This document shows positions 39,450 to 52,811 of a stretch of 64,000 nt of DNA, piece after piece. Both the position numbers and the translations under genes were made by a program. This DNA is from Stercorarius parasiticus (taxonomy: Eukaryota; Chordata; Aves; Charadriiformes; Stercorariidae). The notes beneath the pieces are model-generated. The model saw only the letters and a program-made list of their open reading frames with translations, did not search any database and was not told where the DNA came from. Numbering within the stretch: the first letter of the stretch is position 1; each line of letters opens with the position of its first letter. The stretch covers positions 310,001 through 374,000 of the forward strand of contig VWZL01000808.1 in the NCBI GenBank assembly GCA_013396915.1, read 5' to 3'.

Positions 39450-40911
39450 GTGAGTATATTCTAAAATGTGGTTATTAAAGTTACAACCGTTCTTCATTTT
39501 AGTTGTTTGAATATTCCAAATGGCAGGAACAGAAAATATTGTGTTCTCAGGTTAATAGTGTATGCTTGTTAAATAACGGGCTTTTGAATGAAGCCAGAGC
39601 TTTTAAAAAATGTTATTTGAACTAGTCCATGCTAGAAAATGGGGTGAGGGGACACTGAGGATCTTTCTATACTGCTTAAAACTTGCTTTTATCTGGCATT
39701 TCTCTACTTAAGTGCAAGAAGAGTAACTACACCAGCAGCCAGCCACGCTGATAGATCTAACCCAAAGTTGTAGGACCTGGAGCCTGGGAGACGACATTTG
39801 TGTTACAACCAAGACAGTTCAGCTCAGTAATGATACAGCAAATTTTACCTTTATGCTTTCGTTAGAATTACAAGTTAACTATTTTTCCTGAGGGGAAAAA
39901 AAAAAAAGGCATTGTAAATGGAAAATTAAGGTTTCTTGTTCGTATAATACCAATACAAGCATAAAAAGGCAGGGAAACGAATGTCCAATGTTCTCACCTA
40001 TATACCTCCTAGTAGGTGGCCAAGTTAGGATGTGGAAAACAGTTTTATTATACAGTTACAATGACACAGACTACTTATTGTAGAGAAGGTGCTTTCAATG
40101 TTTTTACCAGTGTTCTTAAAACGACTTACAGAGAATTGATGGTGGTTTGTTTTTTTTTTTTTTTTTTAATAGCTGGTGCCTGTGTTTTGAATTGAGTGTG
40201 AGATGAGGCACTTTAACCACCTATGTGCTTTTCAGAAATTGGCCGTGAATTGAATTACAGGCTTGGATAGTGCAGCTTTATTCCTGAGTTTTACTGGGAG
40301 GGTTGCTCTTTATCCATTAGAACTTGGGAAGATCGGACAGGTAATAATAACTTCAAGTTAAGCAGTGTCTTAAATACAGTGAATGTGTCTAATAACACTG
40401 CTTCAAATGTGACTGTTACTATTTTGCTACCGAGCTACCTGCAGAGATCTCAAGGTAGTGAGCTAGTTGCTCATAAATTGCATCTTTTTTCAGACGTGAA
40501 AGAGAAGGTTAAAAGAGTATATGTATATTTCTCTATTTCTTTAGCTCTTCAGATAGCTTGATTGAAAACTTCTAGTGACGGTTGCTATTATCATATTTTC
40601 TGTGGGCTGGGGAAAGTTGCTGGCTGGTTTTTGTTACCTCTGCTTATTAATCAGCTACCGGGGGCTTTTCCCCTACTCTGTTACAACGCTGTTATCAATA
40701 GTTGCATTATACTGCACAGTACCGACCTCGACTTTGCAGTCAGCATAGAGCAGGACAGATTGTTTTAGCATCGCCTTGCTTTTAGTCATTCAGATTTGCA
40801 GCAAAATATAATGGTACGGGCGGGCAAGGCCCAGTTGAAGGTAGGCTTAAGAATGGTTCCCTGCACAAAGAGCTCAGACTGTCTTCAGATAATACCAAGT
40901 CGTGTCTTATA

Positions 40912-40935
40912 CAGAGGATTTTTCAGAGGATTTTT
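40912..40935. repeat. 12-bp tandem duplication
   Basis: CAGAGGATTTTT occurs twice, head to tail, with no mismatch. It is a small replication-slippage product in the intron. Confidence 0.9.
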
Positions 40936-43900
40936 CCTGGGATACTTCTTTTCTTTTTTTTCTTTTTTTTTTTTCCTTAAAGAAGAAGGAAAAAAATATT
41001 TGTGGGGTTTACTTGATTGTCTCTATGATGGAGTAGATTGCAGCAAATCCTTCTTTTTCCCCTCATAAATTTTGTGGAATATTGCTTCTTTTTTTCCTTA
41101 TCAGTTCTTCAAACACCTTTCCTTGCTTTTCTGGAGATCAAATAGTATGAATAATATAATGAAGCTATCAATGTATGCAGCAATCTTTAGAAACATGACC
41201 ATTTTCCCATCTAACGCGTCTTGTAACTTTTATTTTCCGTTCTTGGGTGTGATGATGAGAGCACGCTCGCTGTTGAAATTGAGGATAAGATTAGGTGAAG
41301 TACTCTTCATATTCCTGACTACTTTCATGCCTGTGTTTTATTAGACTACAAACCAGGAGCAGAGGGTTAATTACTGATATTCTCCTGCTAGTCTGCATTC
41401 AATTAATCTTTGTGAACTGGCTTGCAGGAATAGATATTTTGTCCTGCTTAATTTGTAAACACAAGAAAGGATTATGCTTAAGGCTCACATGACAGGAGGA
41501 ATGCAGGTTGTTCCATAGTCCCTGTTGCGTATATATGTTTTTCTAAGCAAGGAAGCTCATGGTTGCATATTCGTAGTTAAAGCAGCTAAAGATAGGGGTA
41601 AGAGTTTAAATTATATTTAAAACAATAGATGCCATACCTAATAATACACATTGCCCATGCAGTGCAGAGGTGGGTGTTGTCCTAATAGATCAGCGATTTA
41701 AAAAACAGAACCAAAAAAACCTGAGCCCCGGTCTTACATATTGGTAGAAGGCAGCATCTTCCACAATTGATGCATCTTTATGGATGCAATTTATCTTTAT
41801 GGACAGCAATTTGGCACCAGCAGCTTTTCAGCTTCGGCTGGGGTTCCCTCACAATTTTAGATTTATGTATGTTGATGCTAACACTTTTCTTTCCGTCTCC
41901 TCCTCTGTGGCCGCACTGGCGCTTTTCATGTGGTGAGCTTGTCCCGACGAAGTAATTCTGCAGAAAGTGTTACTTTAAAGGAAACAGGCGGCTGGGGGAA
42001 ATGCAAGTTAAAGAAAAGAATACGTTTTGAATAAAGCAGACCCCAAGCATTTAGGCCTTAATAATAATGATAATAACTCAAAGCCAATGGCATTGGATCC
42101 ATAAAGAGTTAGATGGCTTGCAGAATGCTCAAGCTCTGTACTTCCAGCTAGGAATGCTGCTCAGCAAGGCCAGTGCTGCAGTGGTTGTTCTTCTGAGCGG
42201 TGACTGTGTTCGACCTGGGTAAAACATTCAATAAGTCTGATCTCTGGGTATCAAAGGCAGCGCAATTGCAGCCAGGATGTTAGGTGGGGGCGAGCATCTT
42301 GCTTCCTGGAAAACAGCAGAAGGAAAAGAATATCCTACATTACATTTGGTTGGGATTTTATTTATTTTTTCATCAGGAACACTGTAGAAACGTGGGCTTT
42401 TGGTATGACCCTGTGTGACAATAAATTGTAGTGTCAGTTTCTCATAACCTAATGGTATGCTGCCTCCTGGCATTGTACACCTAGATTCAGTAGCTGGCCC
42501 TCTGGGTTTTATCTGTGCGACTTGTGTAGCTGACTAGCATTCTGCCTATTGTTAACGTAGCTCTTTCAAGACCGCCTTTTCTTCTAGTTTCAGTATTCAT
42601 AGCCTAAAGGCTGGCAGCTAAATTTGCAATTTCTGTAGGTTGCAGTACACAGCTTGTAAGATCCAGTGTCTTTAGCAATCAATGGCAGAAGAGCCTGTGG
42701 GGCATTACCTTCAGTTGTCGCAAAAGCAGATAAATGGTGGATCTTGCTTACTGTATCTTTCCCATGTGAAAATTGGCGTTATCTTTAATTGTGTTTTCAG
42801 ATGGGTGGTCTTTGTGCGTGGCTTTTGTTGTGAGTGTGTGGGTTTTGTTGGTGATTTCCCATATGTGGAGATAGTTGCATAAAATTTTGGCTTAACACAC
42901 AAAATCCTTTGTTCTGCTTGTTCCCAGTCTTTGTCTTTAATCTGGTGTCATGCAACACTGCTTCAGATAATAAGCTTTGGATAAAATAGAATTTTGCGCC
43001 TAGATTTATGTTGAAGATTTCATTTGTGGACCTTTTGTAAGCTAGATTACACTGTGACTCTAAAACCACCCATGAGAAACCTTGCTCTTGTCATGGATTT
43101 AGCATGGGGTTCTTTTTTGTTTTGAGGTTTTTTTGGGTTTTTTTGTTGTGTTTTTTTTTTTAAATTAATCTCATAAATTGGGCTACTGAGTAGCCAGTAC
43201 TCAGTCTTTCCTAATAGATGTAGTACGAGATCGCACTTTTGTGCTGTGTAAATCAAGCTATTGTAGTACTGTGCTAGTAGAACTAGACTTCCTTTCTCTG
43301 CAGCTTATCTACACCGCTCTTATCACTAGATATGCCATGTTTTCCAGGAAAATAGTGACTATTTAATTCAACACTGATCAGATTAAGTTCCTTTGGTAGA
43401 TCTACAAAAGAAGAAAGAGCAGATTCTAGTCTTCAATATCTGTATGTTTCTCTCTTTTTAATTTCAAGCTAATATTTTTTTCTATTCATGGTGGTGCTCA
43501 CATTAATAAAGGGAGTAGAGGTTATGTGAAAAAGATTTTTATTACAGATAGACTAGACCGGAAAACATCAGTCTTGCATGTGTGCTTTGTAAAACTGGCT
43601 GTGATTTGTTATGTGATGCTGTGTGATGCTGAGATTTTTGGGTTGTTTTTTTTTTTTTTGGACTAGCTTCTTAAAGAAACAAGGTTTCTGCGGTCATTGA
43701 CTGCCTGTCCTGCCTCCCTGAATTCTCTTCTGTCGTGAAATAACTTTGAGCCCGTAACCAGTTTGAAGCAAATATTGCAGAGGTACCGGTCTCGCAAGTG
43801 GTGAATTCCTAAATATACTGAGAAAATAGGCAGCCAGCTAAGGAAGACACTCATCGTTATTGCCCCTGCAGAAATAAAGGCTGCAGTCTGAGCGCCTTTG

Positions 43901-44775
43901 ATAGAGAACAGAGACGCTGTGAATAAGCCCATGGTAGGAGAGCCTTCAGTGGAGCTCAGACCTTCTTAGGCACCACTCAATCTACGTAGCAGCGAAACAC
44001 CAGGCTGCATTAGCCCTTCTCTTAGGGGTATTTCCTTGTTTAAAATGCATGAAACGTTTGGAAGCTGTTGATTGGGGTGTTGATGATGATCCATATTTGG
44101 CTTTGGAAAATAGCCGTTTTCATTGAAGAAAGAACCACTTCTGCATAGTTCATTCCTCCTTCCTGGACAACCTTTTGAGCACCACCAGTTTCAGTTCAGT
44201 GTAAGGTAAAACTGATTGTCCTGACACCAATGTCGAAGGCATTAGAGACACTTTCCCAAAGAGAAAATTACAGAGTTTTCACCGCTGACCTGTTTTTATA
44301 TTAGACTGACTGTTGTGATGGCTTATTTTCCTCGTGTCAGATCTCAATCAAAAGCTAGTTACCATTTTTATGCTTACGTAAAATATCTTTACCAAATTAT
44401 GTGTTTTATAGGACAGTCAAAATAACAAAAGATTTTTGCTCTGGGTTTTGCACATCGTGTTAGCTGATCCGAAACATTTCACTTCCTTGTGGCTTAACCA
44501 AGCATGGGAATACTTGTAAATCATCTTTGCCAGCTGTCTAAGCAAAGATGGTCTACATCTGACAGCACCCAACGGACATCTGCATTTCCACAGACCAGAG
44601 CTATATTCCCCAGGGTCTATAGTATTTTGGACTGAAGTAGTGATGAATATAGTGACATTTGTCGGCCAAGCCCTAGGTAAAAAGTGGTAACTACCGGCTA
44701 TGAATTCCAGAGGCAGACCACAGCCAAAGCGAGGGCTTTTGAGGTACAGCTTAAAAAAAAAAAAAAAAAAAAACA

Positions 44776-44795
44776 NNNNNNNNNNNNNNNNNNNN
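44776..44795. other. Assembly gap (20 N)
   Basis: Twenty N follow a 21-A run (44753-44773), and the sequence resumes with AAAAG. The gap probably reflects failed resolution of a homopolymer, so its true length is unknown. It is intronic and affects no exon. Confidence 0.98.
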
Positions 44796-46286
44796 AAAAG
44801 TAGTGCATGGTAATCATTAAATTAAGCTCTCGCCTGCTGATGGTCCCTTAAGATTGCTTTTCGTTCTCTTTGCATAACTTCCTGGACTTTGCATTGCTGC
44901 TACAGAAATTATGATAAAATGAAAAATACTAAATTGTTGTCATCTCTCCTTGTGCTGTAATGTTGAGATAGTGCCCTTCCTAGACAGTCTTAATGCAAAC
45001 CCAAAGAGGCTCTTGGTGAGACATTTATATGAAGGCTCCAGATGTCTGGAGTTGTGTATAAAAAAAAAAAATAAAAAAAAAAAATTACATTTGCTAATCT
45101 CTTAGACATCGCTGAAGGTATTTTTTTTTTTAAATGAATTTGTGAGAAATAAGGAAAAATGGAATTTGTTAAACTGGTCTTTCTCCAGTATTGCAGTGGT
45201 TAGAAAGATGCATGTTGAACGTGTAGGAATCAAAGTTCGTTTAAATTGCTTTATAAATGTTAGATCACTGTTGTATTTTTCGCGTGTTTCCAAGGGCAGT
45301 TCCTTTTTGTTGTAGGCATTTGGATGTGTATTAGAATGAAATATTAAAAATGTCTTATTTTTAAAACAAACTGGCTACATAATTGTGGTCGTGACATCTT
45401 AAACTGTAGTGGGTCAAATTGTTGAAATGAACTTGTGGGGCAGTCTTGCATTCTTTCAGTGTTCATGGACTGTCTCCTAACCTGCAAACTCCTTAAGCTG
45501 TAGCAGGCCTGAAGTAAATGGATGTCACTGATGACATCATAATAACGTTTGAGGTTTTTTCTTTTTCTTGGGAGGAAAAGAAAGGGACTACAAGCAAGCG
45601 TAGCGTAGTTTCGTAGTTCTTTCCCTCCTCAAGGGAAGTGGCCAAGTTAATAAACCATAGGAAGAGGAGCATCACTTTAACCATTATTGGCATTTGAAAA
45701 TCGTGTTTAGAAAGAATTATTATTTAAATTTTACTCTTGAGTTGTAATGTGACAAATGCTCTATGATTCTAACCAATTTAACCTCTAACAAAACAAACTG
45801 TTGTTGACTTTAAAATATTCTGTACCGCTAATATGTTTTTTCTATCCATGCTTTCTTAATTGATCGCTCCGTTTCCCCCCTGCCTCCCACGGCAGTCTTT
45901 TCCCTGTAAAAGGACCGATCTGTCTAAGGTAGAGAAATTCAATTTCTATGTACTGATTGCCATGTCTGCATGTAGTTAACTTGCAGAGGCTATGCTAATC
46001 ATTTATCTGTTGTGTTTAATTTTACTTTTTAAGTAGATCTCCCCCCCCCCAAGAAATTCATTTACTTTTCTGTTTGTACTCATGTCAGACAGCATGATAT
46101 CTAATTTGTAACTCTAATGAAGGAAGTATTTTCTGTTATTGTAGAAAGTAGTTTTATAAAACTCTTGATTTATACCGTTGTTACAGCCTTCTAAACAGAC
46201 GCTGAATTGCACCATATCTTCCTATTTCTTGTGATAGCCAAGACATGATAACCTTTTTATTGTGTTGCTTTTTGTTTTTAAATCAG

Positions 46287-46340
46287 GCTAGAATTCGAGA
46301 GACAGCAACGAGAAGAACTTGAAAAATTAGAAAGTAAAAG
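46287..46340 (+). CDS. KIF16B: KIF16B exon: start of coiled-coil stalk
   Basis: One base completes the glycine, then 17 codons read LEFERQQREELEKLESK and two bases of an arginine follow. It is a highly charged heptad-like helix that begins the stalk. The acceptor is AATCAG. The donor GTAACA is weak and is followed within 25 bp by a GT/TA microsatellite. Confidence 0.95.
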
Positions 46341-47919
46341 GTAACATTCTCTATGGTCTTTACGTGTGTGTGTATATATACAGATATATATACATGTTGT
46401 AGACTCATTTAAATCATTAATTTGGAATCACGGTGTTATTCAGTAAGCAGAGGATCCTGATATAAATAATTTTTTTTTTTATCTTCTATGAAGATTTTGG
46501 TTATTTTCTTGAACTGTTTATTCTTATGGATTGGTAACAGGCAAGCTGAATTGTAGCTAACTGATCTTTAGCGAAGAAAATATCAAACACAAAGGTACAA
46601 GGAGTGTAGGTTATACGCGTGTAACACATTACTCTCGCTCTCAATTTTCATGGTATTATTTTCAAATATGGCAAATTACATTCTTTATTCAGATCTTTTT
46701 TTATAGTTGCCTTTGGATTGAATCTTGGCTGGAAAAACTCACATTATAAACTCCGCTTGTCTTAAATAAAAGTGTAGTGCTGGTATGGGCATACCAATCG
46801 TACTTATCAGAACATTGTTGTGAAATGAGTTTGAAACACAAAAGAAAGCGTTGTTGTCAGGTGGCAAACTGAGCTGACTGCTCTGGCTCGCGATACCTGC
46901 TAAGATTTACAAATAATAGCTCTCACCTTGTTGCAGATCATGGCATTGATCAGATTCAGAAGCTGAAAGGCACTTTCTGCCACCTAAGCCTTAGACCACT
47001 TGCTCTGTTTTGAAAGAGCTGTTTATATAGTTGGACTAAGTTAACTCAGAAAAACCCCGAGACTCTGAAGCGTTAGAAGATGTTATTCAGAAAATGATGC
47101 AGCAGAATCACTGATATTTATCCCCTTTGTTATGTTGATAGGATTTGAATCCCGATTGCGCTGAAGTTGCTTTGCTTGTGCTTTAATTTATCTGCCTTTG
47201 CTTCTCGCAAAATAACCAACCGACTTGCAGGTTGTCTCTACACGCATTCAGGCGATTGTGTTGTGAGGGTGGTGGTGACCTGCAGGTCTCAGGCTGTCCT
47301 CATTTGGAATGCACTAGAACCTCTAAAAGAAAGATTGCACAGGGCGTAATAGTTTGTCTTAAAGTAATTTCTCTCTCATATATGTCTGTTCCTAATCTTA
47401 TAATCCTGTTTATCAATAATTCAGTTGCGTTCACCTAACAAGAAGACGTTGTTTTAATAATCTTTTGGCTTAAATTTGGTGAGGCAAATTTTTAATCAAG
47501 TCCTTTTATACAAGTTTGTGTATATGAGAACATATGTGTATATAAAAATACATATATTTACTCTTCACTGTGTGCATGGATGTGTTCTGTCAATATTTGT
47601 ACTGGATTTGACAGAACCAATACAGTCTGATACTCTACTAACATAAGTGTTTATATAGCATGTCTTCCTATAACTTCATGTGTCCACAACTTTTTACGTT
47701 GAAATAAGCTATTTGAATCTCTTCACCATTTGTCTCAAGATTGAGTCACTTCCAAGCAATGTAAGATCTTAACCTGTGTCAAAGCAAAACTATTAAAAAA
47801 AGAAACCACCATAAATACTGCAAAATCCTTCTCCAAACCTTTTTTTACTTCTAAGGGATACATTGGATTTGGGGGGGGGAGAAAAGTTGGAATTATTGCA
47901 TGTAAATATTTTACTGTAG
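46341..47919 (+). other. KIF16B: KIF16B intron
   Basis: A 1.6-kb intron with GT/TA simple repeats at 46363-46397 and 47517-47562 and a G run near 47870. It ends in ACTGTAG. No other feature was seen. Confidence 0.85.
46363..46397. repeat. (GT)n(TA)n microsatellite beside a donor site
   Basis: GT dinucleotides pass into TATATA and ATATATA blocks, beginning about 23 bp after the exon ending at 46340. Confidence 0.9.
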
Positions 47920-49275
47920 GAAACAAATCGAAGAGATGGAAGAAAAACAAAGATCTGACAAAGCAGAACTCGTAAGAATGCAGCAAGAAGTAGAGTCGCA
48001 GCGCAAAGAGACAGAAATAGTACAGCTGCAAATCCGAAAGCAGGAAGAGAGTCTGAAACGGAGAAGTGTTCACATTGAGAGCAGGTTAAAGGATTTGCTG
48101 GCTGAGAAAGAAAAATTTGAAGAAGAGAGATTACGGGAACAACAGGAGATAGAGCTTCAAAAGAAAAAGCAGCAGGAAGAAATTTTTGCCCGGGTCAAAG
48201 AGGAGTTGCAGCGACTACAAGAACTTAATCATAATGAAAAAGCAGAGAAAATGCAGATTTTCCGTGAGCTAGAAAAACTTAAAAAGGAAAAAGATGAACA
48301 GTACATTAAGCTGGAATCAGAAAAAAAGAGACTTGAAGAACAAGAAAGGGAGCAGGTGATGCTCGTGGCTCATCTAGAAGAGCAGCTTCGAGAGAAGCAG
48401 GTGATGATAGAGCTCCTGAAGAGAGGGGATGTACAAAGAGTTGGAGAAGAGAAAAGAGATCTTGAAAACATTAGAGAATCTCTTTTGAAAGTCAAGGAAG
48501 CCCGATCCGAAGGTGATGAAAACCGTGAAGAGTTAGAAAAAGCACAGCATGATTTCGTAGAGTTTAAAAGGAAACAGCTGGAACAGTTGACTATTTTGGA
48601 AAAAGATTTAGTTCAACAAATGGATCACCTGGAAAAGGAAGTAGCAGATGAACAAAGAGCTCTGGAACACTTAAAATTTGCGCATGAAGAACATTTAAAT
48701 CTCAAGAGGGATGATGAAAACTTCGTGGATGCCGTACTCAAGGCCGAAGAAGTTGACAAGATAAAGCCAGCAGAGTACAGGCTCCAATCGAAAGTTCGCC
48801 AGCTTGAGTACCTGAAGAGTAATCATTTGCCAGCTCTGCTGGAAGAAAAACAAAGAGCTTCTGAAGTCCTTGACAGAGGCTTGTTAGGGTTAGATAATAC
48901 TCTCTATCAAATAGAGAAAGAAATAGAAGAAAAAGAAGAGCAGCTTGCCCAGTATAGAGCTAGCACAAATCAGCTGCAGCAGCTTCAAGAAACCTTTGAA
49001 TTCACAGCCAATGTAGCTCGTCAGGAAGAAAAGGTTCGGAAAAAGGAAAAAGAAATCCTTGAATCAAGGGAAAAACAGCAGAGAGAGGCGCTGGAGCAAG
49101 CTGTTGCTAAGCTAGAAAGGAGGCACTCCGCTTTGCAACGCCGTTCCACGATAGACTTTGAAATTGAAGAGCAGAAACAGAAGCTCGCCACCTTGAACAA
49201 CAGCTGCAGCGAACAGGCAGGTCTGCAGGCTAGTCTGGAAGCTGAGCAGAAAGCCCTGGAGCAAGACCGAGAACG
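47920..49275 (+). CDS. KIF16B: KIF16B exon: main coiled-coil stalk (1356 nt)
   Basis: One large exon encodes 451 complete codons with split arginines at both ends. Almost the whole product is Glu/Lys/Gln/Leu-rich coiled coil. Recognisable KIF16B blocks are KQIEEMEEKQRSDKAELVRM, TEIVQLQIRKQEESLKRRS, LKDLLAEKEKFEEERLREQQ, EQVMLVAHLEEQLREKQ, EKIKPAEYRL-like DKIKPAEYRLQSKVRQLEYL, LDNTLYQIEKEIEEKEEQLA and FEFTANVARQEEKVRKKEKE. The stalk mediates dimerisation and autoinhibition in the family and carries Rab14-related cargo contacts (established for KIF16B, not visible here). The acceptor is CTGTAG and the donor GTAAGT (strong). The reading frame is intact throughout. Confidence 0.98.
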
Positions 49276-52200
49276 GTAAGTCTTGCGGTAGCTTCCGTTT
49301 ATTAGAACCTATCCACAGAAAGTGAATCGTTTTATACCTTAGATGTTGAGAGAGCGACTTGTTCTGCATCCCAGTATTTGAGTTTCTTGACAAGTCTCAG
49401 GTGGTTTACCCAGTACTGAAGCTCTGTATTGCTTTTTAAAGGATTCTTGCTCACTCATCAATTTCTGTTGTGTTCGGATACTTATCCCATCCTCAGCAGT
49501 ATAGTATTTACATTTGCCATTGCAGTACTTAAATTTTTTTTTTTTTACCTGTCTAGAAAGCTCAGCCAACCTTATGTTCTACCCTTACAAAAACATGTAG
49601 CATCTAACAACTTTTTTCTCATAAAATATGAATGTATACCATTCTGTTGCTGTACTGGTAACAAGCTAGATGTTTGTTCAAGATTTGGAGCCTGGGAGTT
49701 CTAGTGGACTGCCAACTCTCTGTCTCAGCTGATGATGTCCTGAACACATCTGGTATTCAAAGGAAACAGGTGCAACGTTTGATTTTTTTTTTTTTGTTAT
49801 TACTTTCAGGGCTAAATAAAATAGAGTAGCCATATACCCATGTAAAATTTGATGGTGGTTTTTAAGCTTATTTGAAAATATACAGAGGCTTCAATACAGC
49901 CTTAATTGATGATAAACGCTTTTAGATACAGAAGTTTCATCAGTTATACACGTGATATCTGGTAGCATAACATTCAGCCTAAATATGGGAGGCTCTGAGA
50001 AAAGTGATTCAGGTAAGGAAGGGTCTTCCTATGTGGAAGAGGAAGAAATCGTTTGTTTTATTTTTCGCCTGAGCAAAAATCCACTGGGACGAATGCATTT
50101 AACGCATGCAGAATGGAAAAAGGGCAGAATTGCCGCTCTTAAAGGTGTTGTCTCATGTGCTGATGCTAGAGCTTTGAAACCTGTCATTGTTGGTGAAACA
50201 ATGATGGGTTGTGTCTTGAGGTAGCATGTGTCCTTTGTTTTTTAGTATTGCACTGATTATCTGACTCGTTTCGTAAGCCCTTCAAACAGATGCTTGATTA
50301 GAAAAACCCCGTAATAAAAGAAACTTGCCTCTAGCCAAATTGAAGAGCTCTTCTCTATCCTTTTCTTTTTAAACCATTATCCGAAGAGAATGGCTCCTTT
50401 CTGCATCCCGTGTAAAGGTCACTTTTTCAACGTTTAGAGCCACATTGTGTGGATTTTAGTCAGGGATTTTTCAGTACTGATTTATCATTTTGTTGTGGAT
50501 ATTGCCATTATTTTTCATAATTGTCTTGAACATAAAATTGTGTTTTCTATGCTAAGCATCTCGCTTGACTGAAGTCAGCTATAAACAACTGGAGGTTCCA
50601 CAGAAACAGACAGCTTAGTTAGCCCTCAAGAGATTGCTGGGTTCTGTGATAAGTGAAAAAATATGTTGTCAGCTGGAAGATTAAGGTTTGGAAAAGATAC
50701 CAAAGAAGTGAAAAGGTCTGGGTTTTTTTTTTTTTTCTTGTTTACTTTAAAGTCCTTTTGCATAAACTAAATAAAACTTTGAAGTCTTTCAGTTCATGGC
50801 CCAGGGGCCTGAATAATTCAGTTCAGAATGTTTTTATGAATGTTGCAGCAGAAGAAAATCTTAAGGTACATGACAGTATGTTAAATGTTACTTATTGCTC
50901 CTGTGTTTGAGTTCGCATTTTGCAGTACACAATATCTTGGGCGCTATAGTAAGCATATGAATTGTCAACGTTTCTTATTAGTTATCTAGATACCATTATA
51001 TGATGATATGCTCTGGTTCAGATCAATGTTAACTCTGTAAATATTCACTTAAAATGCTCTGTGTATGAGCGGAAGTCCATTGTAACTGGATAAAATGTCT
51101 TTTCCAATTTGAACAATACATTAGCTCAAAGCCTTTGACCTACAGGGGTGACCCCTAAAACGATAATTTGAAGTGAACTTATACTGGAAGAACGCATACA
51201 CATTTTGTCTTTACTGGCAGAGGTTTGTGGCAATAGAATGAACATAAAGCAACTTTAGAGTCATCTTTGCGACAATGGGATGTATCGCTCACGCGTGGCA
51301 AGGTGCACTTTCGTGTACTTACTGGTGGATGCATCCCACAGCCGGATACGTTTATAGCTATAGGAAGTGATGTCGCTTGATAGTGGGATGTTTACAAATC
51401 AAGGGATAAGCTTTGTTCCTTTAATGTAATTCTGATCATTTTTTTTTTTGTGGTTAAATTGATTTTCCATAGATGCAAACACTCTTCTATACCCATCAGA
51501 CAGCTCCCATCCACTTTCCCTCAGGATGCAAGATTGTTTTGCTGCTAATCAAAAGAAACAGATGGCTTCTGGCAGGGCTGCAAAAAGTACTCTAAAAACG
51601 AAGTAACAAGTCAGCCTGCTTTACTCCAGCCTAAGCCTCAGCATTCGTCGGCTCTTTAATTTTCTGGTTTAACCTCCAGGATGGAATAAAGTAGTTGTAG
51701 CGTTGTACTTCAATTTAGAGATATGCAATTGTAGGATAAGTGGCAAAATCACAACTTTGCATAGTTTCCCCTGCTTTTGCAGGAACTTCTTTGCTTTTAT
51801 TCTTAACTTTTCAAGTAACCTTTAGAAAAACAATTACCTTTAGAGACAGAAGTTGTACTGGAAATGGGGAAGGTTATTACTGTGTTACTAATCTAATCTC
51901 AGCTACCTTACAAGTGAATACTGTTCTGCATATTCTATTCTGCGCATGAATCTGGATAGTATTAAATGTATTTGTTAAAGAAAGTGAGGGGGAGGTTTCC
52001 GTTTCAATTTCCATTTTTATTTCAAAAGATGATTTATTAGGTATATATAAAATCAATATTAGGTGTTTCATTTTGTAAGTAAACTTTCAAAAATAGATTT
52101 GTGGACAGAAGGAATAACCGGAAAATAAGATTTATACGTATAGTACATAATTTAAAGATTGTCTTATAGATACATTTTGCTACATCATTCATCGCAGTTT

Positions 52201-52652
52201 TATATTGTCTTTGGGTTTTTTTGGATTGGTGCTGTATTTTACATTTTTAATTTCCCCCCTCCCTTTATTCATTTACTTTATACTGGAAGCTAATAACTGT
52301 GGTCATTGATAGAGTTCTGTAACGAAGAAAGTTTAGTCAAGTGATCCTAATAGACAGGTTAAGTCTTATGAATTAATATTTAATGTGCCGAGTTAGATAC
52401 CTTTTGCATTGGAAATCATTGAAGTTGTTTTATTTAACTCCAGACTGCTGCTGTCATGTGTTTTTGAGCTGTCTCTATTTTCTATCTAAATACACTTAAA
52501 GAACAATTATGATTCTTGCATTGTCATAAACTTTAATACTTGTGATCTTACATATGTGTATGCCAGTGTAAGTACAGTACTTCCCATAAGAACGATGGGA
52601 ATCAGTGGTACTCTTAAAACAAAGTGGATTACATTTGAAGATCTCTTTATAG
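49276..52652 (+). other. KIF16B: KIF16B intron
   Basis: A 3.4-kb intron with several poly-T runs and no recognised repeat or RNA gene. The open frame at 49952-50224 (90 codons, with an acidic patch) has no splice context or family match. Confidence 0.85.
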
Positions 52653-52811
52653 CCTGGACCAGGAAATTCAGCAGCTGAAGCAAAAAATTTACGAGGGTGA
52701 TGGTGGTCAGAAAGGAAATCATGGAACTTTAGAAGAGAGACTCTCCCATACGGCTTCCCCTACCAGCCCAACAAAGCCCCAGCCACCTGCCGCTCCGCTG
52801 GTTGACGATAG
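52653..52811 (+). CDS. KIF16B: KIF16B exon: end of coil and proline-rich linker
   Basis: Fifty-two codons between split arginine codons. The first part, LDQEIQQLKQKIYEGDGGQK, finishes the coiled coil. The second, SHTASPTSPTKPQPPAAPL, is a Pro/Ser/Thr-rich linker that looks disordered and has two SP/TP sites. The upstream half is conserved with mammalian KIF16B and the proline-rich half is not. The acceptor is TTATAG and the donor GTAGGG. Confidence 0.94.

Larger units (their letters stand above)
39450..46286 (+). other. KIF16B: KIF16B intron (6.8 kb)
   Basis: The intron contains an 18-T tract (40150-40167), a perfect 12-bp tandem duplication (40912-40935), a 21-A run beside a 20-N gap (44753-44795) and A-rich simple sequence (45060-45084). 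No exon, RNA gene or recent transposon was recognised. Confidence 0.85.

Noticed and set aside
45759..45773. CR1-like tail TCTATGATTCTA
   Set aside because: Only the short terminal motif is present. The preceding sequence lacks any other CR1 3'-end features.
47735..48073. 112-codon minus-strand frame over the stalk exon
   Set aside because: A shadow of the coiled-coil coding strand. Lysine and glutamate codons read antisense as Phe/Leu.
49952..50224. 90-codon frame with an acidic stretch, possible extra stalk exon
   Set aside because: No credible acceptor/donor pair, and flanking KIF16B exons join correctly without it.
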